Source: Flavobacteriales bacterium (lineage in GTDB: Bacteria > Bacteroidota > Bacteroidia > Flavobacteriales_D > Crocinitomicaceae). From it: a DNA stretch of 45,588 nt. How positions within the stretch are numbered: the stretch's first letter is position 1; each line of letters begins with the position of its first letter. Of this stretch, positions 38,586-45,588 are shown one piece after another. The stretch is from contig VEQH01000027.1 of assembly GCA_018883325.1 (NCBI GenBank), positions 1 through 45,588 on the forward strand, written 5' to 3'. The position numbers and the translations under genes were made by a program. The notes under the pieces were generated by a model. That model was not told the DNA's origin. It was given only the letters and a program-made list of their open reading frames with translations, and made no database searches.

Positions 38586-39554
38586 ATGATTCGTCTATTT
38601 TTAGAGAACAGAATTGGAGTTCTACTTCTTCTACCTGTAATTATTGCAATTTACTTTCTACTTAATTACCAAACTGGCTATTATTTACCGTCAGCGGAAA
38701 TAAACTTAGGACTTTGGAATAGTCAACTAGTAGATGCAACAATTTTTAGTGTGATAAGCGCATTTCTGATTTTGGTAAATGCCGTTGGATTAAATATCTT
38801 GTTCAATATCAATGAGTTTTTTGATAAAAATACCTACATCGTTTCTTTGTTGTATGTCGTTACAATGAGTTTTTATCATTCTTTTTACAGTTTAAATGGT
38901 TCGCTGATTGCACATTCTTTCCTGATTTTAATGTTGTATCAATTTTTTAAACTGAAGCAAAACGTTGATGGAAGAGCTCAAGTTTTCAATGGTGCTTTAT
39001 TTGCCGGTGTTGCCGCAACTTTTTTCCCACCTTTATTGATTTCATTGCCATTTATTTTTGTGATGATTTTGATTATTCGTCCTTTTTATGTGCGTGAAAT
39101 GCTCCTCAGTATTTTTGGATTTGTGACGCCCGTAATTTTTGCGGTCGTTTATGTCTGGACTAGCAATACACGAATTGATTGGATGATTTTGGATGACAAG
39201 ACTAATTTCCAGCTTCAAACCGATTTTATTGTTTCGATGGTTGTGTTTGCTGTTTTATTAACATTGAGCGTTTTCAGCTTGAGTGCTCGACTGCAAAAGT
39301 CTTCAATTCGTTTAAAAAAGCAAATTCAAATTATTTGGGTTTTAATCGTTTTATCCGTTTTTCTTGGTGTTGTTGACTTCTTGTTTTTCAAGCAAATAGA
39401 ACGTTTTAGTGTTTTGATGATTCCACTTTCAATATTGTTAAGTTATTCTTTCTATCATAAGAATTACGGAATTGTTTCTACGGTTGTGTTTTACTTAACG
39501 ATGCTTTACTCTGTGTTGAAATTTTTTATTTTCTCTCCCCACCACAGTTTGTAA
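38586..39554 (+). CDS. DUF6427-like integral membrane protein
   Basis: The protein has 322 residues with about nine hydrophobic helices and almost no soluble loops. It begins MIRLFLENRIGVLLLLPVII, with LLNYQTGYYLP after the first helix, and has the internal PPLLISLPFIFVMILIIRPF, features I associate with flavobacterial DUF6427 proteins. The function is unknown. It sits directly before purQ, which has its own -7 box, so co-transcription is not required. A weak -7-like TATTTTCG is at 38574-38581. Confidence 0.75.
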   Translation: MIRLFLENRIGVLLLLPVIIAIYFLLNYQTGYYLPSAEINLGLWNSQLVDATIFSVISAFLILVNAVGLNILFNINEFFDKNTYIVSLLYVVTMSFYHSFYSLNGSLIAHSFLILMLYQFFKLKQNVDGRAQVFNGALFAGVAATFFPPLLISLPFIFVMILIIRPFYVREMLLSIFGFVTPVIFAVVYVWTSNTRIDWMILDDKTNFQLQTDFIVSMVVFAVLLTLSVFSLSARLQKSSIRLKKQIQIIWVLIVLSVFLGVVDFLFFKQIERFSVLMIPLSILLSYSFYHKNYGIVSTVVFYLTMLYSVLKFFIFSPHHSL

Positions 39555-39560
39555 TTTGAT

Positions 39561-39568
39561 TAATTTTG
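39561..39568 (+). promoter_or_regulatory. Putative -7 box (TAATTTTG) for purQ-purD
   Basis: It is an exact TAnnTTTG match with a predicted start near 39575 and a leader of about 15 nt before the ATG at 39590. I see no clear -33 TTG at the right spacing. Confidence 0.5.
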
Positions 39569-39589
39569 AACAATATTTAAAAAACGAAG

Positions 39590-40279
39590 ATGAAATTTGG
39601 AATTGTTACTTTCCCAGGATCCAATTGCGACCAAGACATGGTCTATGTGCTACAAGATTTATTAGGTAAAGAAGTAGTTAGCCTTTGGCACAAGGACACT
39701 GATTTACAAGGTGTAGATATGGTTGTTTTGCCAGGTGGATTTTCTTACGGGGATTATTTAAGATCAGGTGCAATTGCAAAATTTTCACCAATTATGACCG
39801 AAGTAATCAATCACGCAAACAAAGGTGGTTATGTGATGGGAATTTGTAATGGCTTCCAAATTTTAACAGAATCAGGTCTTTTGGAAGGAGCACTTTTGCA
39901 TAACAATAACCAACGTTTCATTTGTAAAAATGTATATTTAAAAGCAGCTTCAACTAGCGCAGCAATTACAAAAGATTTAGATACTGATGCTGTTTTCAAA
40001 ATTCCAATTGCTCATGGAGAAGGTAGATTTCACGCTTCAGAATCGACGTTGAAATCTCTACAAGATAACGATCAAATTTTATTTAGCTATTGCGACCAAT
40101 CAGGAAATGTAAGCGAAGCTAGCAATCCGAATGGTTCTTTGTTGAACATAGCAGGAATCACTAATAAAACTAAAAACGTTTTCGGAATGATGCCGCATCC
40201 AGAACGAGCAGCAGATCCACTTTTAGCAAACACGGATGGTTTGGCAATTTTTAATTCTATTTTAAGTCACTGTTCATGA
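39590..40279 (+). CDS. purQ: Phosphoribosylformylglycinamidine synthase glutaminase subunit
   Basis: The protein has 229 residues. PurQ releases ammonia from glutamine for step 4 of purine synthesis. The nucleophile is C86 in GICNGFQIL, the oxyanion region is LPGGFSYGDYLRSGA (about 48-62), and the His-Glu of the triad lie in MMPHPER (near 204-210). It is the small, separate-subunit form, so purL and purS should be encoded elsewhere. Its stop overlaps the purD start (ATGA). Confidence 0.95.
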   Translation: MKFGIVTFPGSNCDQDMVYVLQDLLGKEVVSLWHKDTDLQGVDMVVLPGGFSYGDYLRSGAIAKFSPIMTEVINHANKGGYVMGICNGFQILTESGLLEGALLHNNNQRFICKNVYLKAASTSAAITKDLDTDAVFKIPIAHGEGRFHASESTLKSLQDNDQILFSYCDQSGNVSEASNPNGSLLNIAGITNKTKNVFGMMPHPERAADPLLANTDGLAIFNSILSHCS

Positions 40280-41550
40280 AAATATTATTGTTAGGTTCAG
40301 GAGGTAGAGAACATGCCTTAGCTTGGAAAATTGCGCAGAGTTCAATTTTAGATGAATTATTCATTGCGCCGGGAAATGCAGGAACTCGTCAGTTCGGAAA
40401 AAACGTTGCTTTATCTCCAATTGATTTTCCAGCAATCAAAGATTTTGTTCTTTCCAATGCAATTGAAATGGTTGTTGTTGGTCCAGAAGAACCACTTGTG
40501 AATGGAATTTACGATTTTTTTAAAGCGGATGAAAAACTGCGAAAAGTTGCTTTAATTGGTCCTAGTAAAATAGGTGCACAATTAGAAGGAAGTAAAGATT
40601 TTGCAAAAGCATTCATGAATCGCCACAGTATTCCAACAGCGAAATACGGAACTTTTACAGCTGAAACGATTGAAGACGGAATCAAGTTTTTGCGTAACAT
40701 GAAAGCTCCTTATGTATTGAAAGCAGATGGACTTGCGGCAGGAAAAGGTGTTTTGATTTTAAAAAACCTCGATGAAGCTGAACAAGAATTACGAAGCATG
40801 TTGGAACACCAAAAATTTGGAAAAGCGAGTGCAAAAGTTGTAATTGAACAGTTTCTTACAGGAATTGAGCTTTCCGTTTTTGTTATTACAGATGGTGACT
40901 CATTCAAATTATTACCAGAAGCGAAAGATTATAAAAGAATAGGGGAGGGCGATACAGGATTAAATACAGGTGGCATGGGTGCTGTTTCTCCAGTTCCATT
41001 TGCCGATGCTGCATTTATGGATAAAGTGCACAATCGCATTATTGTTCCAACGGTTAAAGGTTTGAAATCAGAAGGTATTGATTACAAAGGATTTATTTTC
41101 TTTGGATTGATAAATGTGAAAGGCGATCCTTATGTAATTGAATACAATTGCCGTATGGGCGACCCAGAAACAGAAGTTGTAATTCCTCGTTTGAAGTCGG
41201 ATATCATTGATTTATTTGAAGGCGTTGCAACAAATACATTATCCGAAAGAGACATTCAATTTATCGATAAAAGTGTAGCAACTGTAATGATGGTTTCTGG
41301 AGGTTATCCAGAAGATTATGAGAAAGGAAAGCAAATCTATGGACTGAATGGAATTGTAGACAGTCTTGTTTTTCATGCAGGAACTGTATCGGATGGACCT
41401 TCTGTACTTACTGCAGGCGGACGTGTTTTGGCTGTTAGCTCTTATGGTAAAAATTTAGAAGTAGCAGTTGAAAAAAGCTATGAGTCCATTGCAAAGATTC
41501 AATTTGAAAATGCTTTCTATCGAAAAGACATTGGACATGATGTTATATAA
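40276..41550 (+). CDS. purD: Phosphoribosylamine--glycine ligase
   Basis: The protein has 424 residues, the usual length. It makes glycinamide ribonucleotide (step 2 of purine synthesis). ATP-grasp features include LLLGSGGREHALAWK at the N-terminus, YVLKADGLAAGKGVLI (about 145-160), GLNTGGMGAVSPVPF (about 232-246) and the metal-binding VIEYNCRMGDPETEVV (about 287-302). The start shares ATGA with purQ. The two genes make a purine sub-operon. Confidence 0.97.
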   Translation: MKILLLGSGGREHALAWKIAQSSILDELFIAPGNAGTRQFGKNVALSPIDFPAIKDFVLSNAIEMVVVGPEEPLVNGIYDFFKADEKLRKVALIGPSKIGAQLEGSKDFAKAFMNRHSIPTAKYGTFTAETIEDGIKFLRNMKAPYVLKADGLAAGKGVLILKNLDEAEQELRSMLEHQKFGKASAKVVIEQFLTGIELSVFVITDGDSFKLLPEAKDYKRIGEGDTGLNTGGMGAVSPVPFADAAFMDKVHNRIIVPTVKGLKSEGIDYKGFIFFGLINVKGDPYVIEYNCRMGDPETEVVIPRLKSDIIDLFEGVATNTLSERDIQFIDKSVATVMMVSGGYPEDYEKGKQIYGLNGIVDSLVFHAGTVSDGPSVLTAGGRVLAVSSYGKNLEVAVEKSYESIAKIQFENAFYRKDIGHDVI

Positions 41551-41568
41551 ATCAAAGTCGAGGAAAGC

Positions 41569-42822
41569 ATGAGTATTGATTATCTATTAATTTTTACTTC
41601 TTTGCTCTTTTCTGCTTTTTTTTCAGGAATGGAATTAGCTTATTTAGCTTCCAATCGACTGAAAATTGAAGTTCAAATAAAACAAAAATCTTTTCAAGGT
41701 AAAATCCTTTCAATACTTTACAAGAAGGATTCAACTATGATTGCAATGTTGTTACTTGGTAATAATATCGCACTTGTTGTGTATGGTATTTCTGCGGCCA
41801 ATATTCTTAATCCAATTATTACAGATTGGGGAATTACCAATAATGCATCGGTTTTAATTCTTCAAACCTTGTTGTCAACCTTGTTGGTGCTTGTTACGGC
41901 TGAATTTTTACCCAAAGCCATCGTTCAAATTAATCCCAATAATTTTTTGAATATTGGAAGCTTGATTTTGTTGATTATTTTTTGGATTTTGTTTCTCCCA
42001 ACACAAGTCATCTTATTATTAAGTAACTTGATTTTAAAATTATTCGGTATTCAAAATCAAAATTCGGATAAAGTTTTTTCTAAAGTTGATTTGGAACACT
42101 ATGTAGATGATTTGTCTTCTCGAATCAAAGCCGAACAAGAATTCAGTAATGAAATGCTAATTCTAAGAAATGCGCTCGATTTTACAAATGTTAAAGCTCG
42201 TGATTGCATGGTTCCAAGAACGGAAATCATTGCTGTTGATATTGATGAAGAATTAGAAGTAGTTCAAAGGCAATTCATCAATAAAGGTCTATCGAAAATC
42301 ATCGTTTACCGCGACTCGATTGACAATATCATAGGTTATGTACATTCTTATGATCTATTCACGCGTCCGCAATCGATAAAGCAAGTCTTGAAACCAATAA
42401 GTTTTGTTCCTACCGTTATCACAGGAAAAGAATTATTGGAGAAATTCACAAAACAAGCAGGGAGTTTAGCTGTTGTTACAGATGAATACGGCGGAACTGC
42501 AGGGATAATCACTTTAGAAGATGTTATCGAAGAAATTTTTGGTGAAATCGAAGACGAACACGACAATGAAGATTGGATGGAAGAACGCATCAGTGAAAAA
42601 GAATTTCTCTTTTCTGCACGAATCGATATTGATTACTTAATTGAAACCTATAATTTGGAATTGGAAGAATCAAATGAATACGAAACTTTGGCTGGATTAA
42701 TGATTTTTCACTTAGAGAAAATACCTGAGCAACACACAACGCTACGTATTGGAAATTATAAATTTATTATTGAAGAAGTAAGCGATCGAAAAATAGAAAA
42801 AGTGCGATTAATTATTGATTAA
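41569..42822 (+). CDS. HlyC/CorC-family transporter (DUF21-CBS-CorC)
   Basis: The protein has 417 residues. The DUF21 membrane domain (about 1-185) has four helices and the FFSGMELAYLASNRL motif. Two CBS domains follow (about 200-320), with DCMVPRTEIIAVD and AVVTDEYGGTAGIITLEDVI. The C-terminal CorC/HlyC domain (about 335-417) ends the protein. Relatives export Mg2+ or Co2+. The flavobacterial gliding protein GldE belongs to the same family, and I cannot separate the two from sequence alone. It is 18 bp after purD. Confidence 0.85.
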   Translation: MSIDYLLIFTSLLFSAFFSGMELAYLASNRLKIEVQIKQKSFQGKILSILYKKDSTMIAMLLLGNNIALVVYGISAANILNPIITDWGITNNASVLILQTLLSTLLVLVTAEFLPKAIVQINPNNFLNIGSLILLIIFWILFLPTQVILLLSNLILKLFGIQNQNSDKVFSKVDLEHYVDDLSSRIKAEQEFSNEMLILRNALDFTNVKARDCMVPRTEIIAVDIDEELEVVQRQFINKGLSKIIVYRDSIDNIIGYVHSYDLFTRPQSIKQVLKPISFVPTVITGKELLEKFTKQAGSLAVVTDEYGGTAGIITLEDVIEEIFGEIEDEHDNEDWMEERISEKEFLFSARIDIDYLIETYNLELEESNEYETLAGLMIFHLEKIPEQHTTLRIGNYKFIIEEVSDRKIEKVRLIID

Positions 42823-42825
42823 TTC

Positions 42826-43671
42826 ATGCGACTTATGAAAAGTGGAATCCTTTTTTTATTGAGCATTTTTAGTTTTTTTGCCTTTTCTCAAAAAAACATT
42901 CATCTTTCCGATGAATTAAAAGAAATTTCAGGTATTCAATACATCAACGACACATTAATTGCTGCGCACAACGATGGTGGCAATGAACCAATGCTCTATT
43001 TCTTAAACCCAACTACAGGAACTATATACAAGCGAGTAGTTGTCAAAGGTGTGAAAAACACAGATTGGGAAGACATTGCGTTGGAAAGAAATTACCTTTA
43101 CATCGGTAATTTTGGAAATAATAATAACAAACGAAAAAACCTTTCCATCATACGTGTTTCTTGGAAAGATGACTTGGTAAAAGATACGATTAGTCCTGAG
43201 ATTATGACCTTTGAATATGGCGACCAAAAAGTATTTCCTCCTCCGCAAAAAACAATGAATTATGATGCCGAATGTATGGTTTTTGCAGATGGATTTTTAT
43301 GGATTTTCACAAAAAACAGAACAGAGCCTTTTGATGGGATTTCATCTGTTTATCGTGTTAAATTTCAGGAAAATACGCACGCTGTTCTAAAAAAAGAATA
43401 CTCGATTAAAATCGGTTCAAAAGGTTGGATGTTTGACAGTGTGACAGGAGGAGATTTTGCTTATGGTTACTTTTATTTAACGACTTACAATCGTGTTTTG
43501 AAATACCTTTTTAGCGATGGAAAATTTACCTTGTTAAAGCAATATAAATACAAAGAATACAACCAAAAAGAAGCAATTACTGTAATCAAAGACGACCAAA
43601 TTTACGTTGCCAATGAATTTCAAAAAGTGCTAGGTAAGCAAAAGTTGTATCGAATTTCTCTTAAAAAATGA
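42826..43671 (+). CDS. Secreted beta-propeller-like protein
   Basis: The protein has 281 residues. The signal peptide MRLMKSGILFLLSIFSFFAF-SQ is followed by repeated four-stranded-type segments: LKEISGIQYINDTLIAAHND, then NTDWEDIALERNYLYIGNFG, then MNYDAECMVFADGFLWIFTK. The pattern resembles SdiA-regulated or phytase-like esterase propellers. I cannot name a substrate. It starts 3 bp after the CorC gene and overlaps the next gene by 4 bp (ATGA), so all three genes are probably one transcript. Confidence 0.7.
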   Translation: MRLMKSGILFLLSIFSFFAFSQKNIHLSDELKEISGIQYINDTLIAAHNDGGNEPMLYFLNPTTGTIYKRVVVKGVKNTDWEDIALERNYLYIGNFGNNNNKRKNLSIIRVSWKDDLVKDTISPEIMTFEYGDQKVFPPPQKTMNYDAECMVFADGFLWIFTKNRTEPFDGISSVYRVKFQENTHAVLKKEYSIKIGSKGWMFDSVTGGDFAYGYFYLTTYNRVLKYLFSDGKFTLLKQYKYKEYNQKEAITVIKDDQIYVANEFQKVLGKQKLYRISLKK

Positions 43672-44333
43672 GTTTAAAAATAAGTGATTTTGAATCGGTA
43701 ATTTTTGACATGGATGGAGTTTTAATTGACTCAGAGCCTCTGTGGAAAATTGCGATGGAAGCCGTTTTTTCTGAATTGGGATCAACACTTCAAAAATCTG
43801 ATTTTCAAAAAACGGTTGGTTTAAGAATCGATGAGGTAATTCACTTCTGGAACCTTCACGAATCTTGGGGAGTCGAGGACGAAGCCGCCATTCAAGAAAA
43901 AATTATTTCAAAAATGGAAGAACTTATTGCAGCAAATGCACAGCCACTTCCAGGAGTTATTGAAACCTTAGCTTTTTTGAAATCAAAGGGTTTAAAAATT
44001 GGTTTAGCAACTTCCTCTTCTTCTCGTTTAATTAGAATTGTTCTTAAAGAGTTAAAAATTGCTCATTTCTTTGATTTTACTCATTCCGCAGAGACGGAAG
44101 ATTACGGCAAACCACATCCAGCTGTTTACCTTACCGTTGCTAAGAAACTCGCAGTGCACCCGACGAAATGTTTGGTCATTGAAGACTCCTTTAACGGTGT
44201 AATTTCTGGACTCGCCGCCAAAATGAAAGTAGTTTGCATCCCAGAAAAAACTCATTTCCCAAATCCAAAATTAGCTTTAGCAGATTTTCAGTTTGAAACG
44301 ATGTACGAACTGCTTGAAATTATTAGTGCATAA
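43668..44333 (+). CDS. HAD hydrolase, hexitol/sugar phosphatase-like
   Basis: The protein has 221 residues. Motif I is FDMDGVLIDSEPLW (D14 nucleophile, D16), motif II is ATSSSS (about 115), and motifs III/IV are YGKPHPAVYL and VIEDSFNG (near 144 and 168). The helical cap between motifs I and II is of the beta-phosphoglucomutase type. It most resembles E. coli HxpB (YniC), a 2-deoxyglucose-6-phosphate and sugar-phosphate phosphatase, but the substrate is inferred. Confidence 0.85.
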   Translation: MSLKISDFESVIFDMDGVLIDSEPLWKIAMEAVFSELGSTLQKSDFQKTVGLRIDEVIHFWNLHESWGVEDEAAIQEKIISKMEELIAANAQPLPGVIETLAFLKSKGLKIGLATSSSSRLIRIVLKELKIAHFFDFTHSAETEDYGKPHPAVYLTVAKKLAVHPTKCLVIEDSFNGVISGLAAKMKVVCIPEKTHFPNPKLALADFQFETMYELLEIISA

Positions 44334-44455
44334 TATTGAATTAAAAAAAATCAATTAAACATTAAGAATTCAAAATTCAAAAAAAGCGCAACCCATTCCT
44401 CATTAATTCGTTATTAAGTTTGTAGCGTATGTTATTTTCTGTTAAGAAATTTTAA

Positions 44456-44463
44456 TATATTTA
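44456..44463 (+). promoter_or_regulatory. Weak -7 box (TATATTTA)
   Basis: It is one mismatch from TAnnTTTG, 63 bp before the ATG at 44527. It is the only plausible -7 box in the AT-rich gap 44334-44526, where I see nothing else. Confidence 0.3.
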
Positions 44464-44526
44464 CGTGCTATTTTATAAGTTAAGGCGAACTAAACTATAA
44501 ACTAAGGAACTATTATCTCTCTATTG

Positions 44527-45588
44527 ATGCTCAATGTATTAAGGTACGTATTGGTTTTCATTGAAAAACTAGGCATTCTGCCTATGTCATTATACGGTCA
44601 AGTTTTCCGTAAAAATACCCAAGAGGATTCCCTTGTTTTCGTAAAAAAATCAACATTCAATTTTTCTTCCCGATTAATTTTAAGTTTTTCATTGTTTTTG
44701 TTTCTTGCAACAGTTGCTCGTTCACAAAATGCAATGGTTGCTTATAATAATCAAGTCTATTCAATTTGTCCAGGTACAATTTTAGACTTACAATTTAGTC
44801 AAGGAAGTTGTGCATTGACTACAGGAGATACTTATTCCATTAGTATTGATGGTGGTTCATCGTATCAAACAATTGTTGCCGCGGGTAATCCGTCTTACGT
44901 TACAGCTTGGAATGCTGGGACAAGAACAGTTACAATAAATACAACGACTGCAACTGGTTCAATTTGGGTAGGTTTAGCAAGTTGTGGCTGTGCTCCAGTT
45001 CAAACATTAGTTTATAATTTAAGTCCTGTACCTACTGTACCAAACGGGTCTAGCACCATTTGTAGCGGTCAATCTTATTCTTACACTCCAACATCTACAC
45101 CTTCTGGTGCTACTTACACATGGTCAGCACCTAGTGTTTTAGGTATTACAGGAACTGTCTCGGGTACAGATGCAAATTCATTTACAAGTGGAACATTAGT
45201 TAGCACAAATGGATCCGCAACAGTTGTTAATTATACAGTAACTCCAAAACTTGGTAGTTGTAACGGGGCTCCGTTTACGGTGGCTGTGACGGTGAGTCCA
45301 GCACCAAGTGCGGGCACGAATGGTACATTGACAGTTTGTGCAGGTACAACACCAACGAATGCACAGTTATTTGCAGCCTTAGGTGGTACGCCAGATGCAG
45401 GTGGAACATGGAGTAACATTGGATTAGTTTACACATACACAGTTACAGGAACAGGAGGTTGTTCAAACGCAACAGCAACGGTAACAGTAACAGAACAAGC
45501 AGCGCCAGTAGCGGGCACGAATGGTACATTGACAGTTTGTGCAGGTACAACACCAACGAATGCACAGTTATTTGCAGCCTTAGGTGGT
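44527..45588 (+). CDS. Large secreted repeat protein (partial, runs off the window)
   Basis: The frame is open from the ATG at 44527 to the window end (354 codons). An unusually long N-terminus precedes the signal helix LILSFSLFLFLATVARSQ (about 51-68). The ATG at 44584 (MSLYGQVFRKNTQEDSLVFV) is an alternative start. The mature part starts with a CSPGT-like cysteine pair region and a PKD/Ig-like domain with TYTWSAPSVLGITGTVSG. Then tandem repeats of 67 residues begin (GTNGTLTVCAGTTPTNAQLF, then GGTWSNIGLVYTYTVT). Proteins of this layout in flavobacteria are usually exported by the type IX system and end in a sorting or gliding-motility domain. That end is outside the window. Confidence 0.85.
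   Translation, partial: MLNVLRYVLVFIEKLGILPMSLYGQVFRKNTQEDSLVFVKKSTFNFSSRLILSFSLFLFLATVARSQNAMVAYNNQVYSICPGTILDLQFSQGSCALTTGDTYSISIDGGSSYQTIVAAGNPSYVTAWNAGTRTVTINTTTATGSIWVGLASCGCAPVQTLVYNLSPVPTVPNGSSTICSGQSYSYTPTSTPSGATYTWSAPSVLGITGTVSGTDANSFTSGTLVSTNGSATVVNYTVTPKLGSCNGAPFTVAVTVSPAPSAGTNGTLTVCAGTTPTNAQLFAALGGTPDAGGTWSNIGLVYTYTVTGTGGCSNATATVTVTEQAAPVAGTNGTLTVCAGTTPTNAQLFAALGG
45310..45588 (+). repeat. 201-bp tandem repeat inside the secreted protein gene
   Basis: The 78 bases from 45511 to the window end are identical to 45310-45387, giving a period of 201 bp (67 codons). The array continues past the window edge. Confidence 0.9.

Noticed and set aside
45231..45419. Minus-strand ORF inside the repeat protein gene
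   Set aside because: It is a shadow of a GC-richer repetitive coding sequence. The plus frame has the signal peptide and domain pattern.
45310..45588. CRISPR or mobile repeat
   Set aside because: The 201-bp unit is in frame and codes for a conserved 67-residue domain.

Overview
The window looks like a chromosomal segment of a low-GC Bacteroidota bacterium, most probably a marine or freshwater flavobacterium near Fluviicola/Crocinitomicaceae. The placement is inference from gene content and promoters. It rests on a moxR-DUF58-batABCD aerotolerance operon, a type IX secretion C-terminal sorting domain, flavobacterial family proteins (DUF6427-like, DksA/TraR-like, LptD, SPOR amidase), and repeated TAnnTTTG -7 boxes ahead of genes.

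Region 1 (1-6.4 kb) is accessory. It holds the tail of an IS transposase (1-126), a HipB/HipA toxin-antitoxin pair, and a small DNA-binding protein whose start codon lies inside a 13-bp direct repeat. It also holds an unexplained promoter-to-terminator transcript unit with no long ORF (2251-2483) and an orphan protein on the minus strand. A run of three same-strand genes follows: a cysteine-bearing 21-residue LRR protein, a PLD-nuclease/J-domain fusion, and a J-domain/KTSC protein. This run is the best candidate for an undescribed system.

Region 2 (6.2-15.1 kb): two small membrane/lipoprotein genes and a zinc-ribbon protein on the minus strand, then the tightly overlapping bat operon (moxR, DUF58, a BatD-like membrane protein, batA, batB, batC, batD; no batE follows).

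Region 3 (15.1-30.2 kb): housekeeping and envelope genes. A T9SS-exported FG-GAP protein, birA, and rsfS-ftsH-DUF2007-cdsA-psd (membrane quality control and phosphatidylethanolamine synthesis). Next come a tiny Cys-rich secreted peptide, lptD, a SPOR-amidase with an MlaD-like MCE protein (outer-membrane assembly and lipid trafficking), and a two-gene Fe-S oxidoreductase module with a conserved small protein.

Region 4 (30.2-37.4 kb): a GT-C glycosyltransferase, pepT, then a repeat-rich accessory stretch. That stretch has a ParD/ParE-like pair whose toxin carries an in-frame TAG stop, a 36-bp perfect palindrome, two diverged ~65-bp repeats, a long hairpin, two unknown genes, a SirB1-like protein and REP-like repeats.

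Region 5 (37.4-45.6 kb): dksA-like and lspA on the minus strand. On the plus strand are DUF6427, purQ-purD, a CBS/CorC protein, a secreted beta-propeller-like protein and an HAD phosphatase. The window ends inside a large secreted protein built from near-identical 201-bp tandem repeats.
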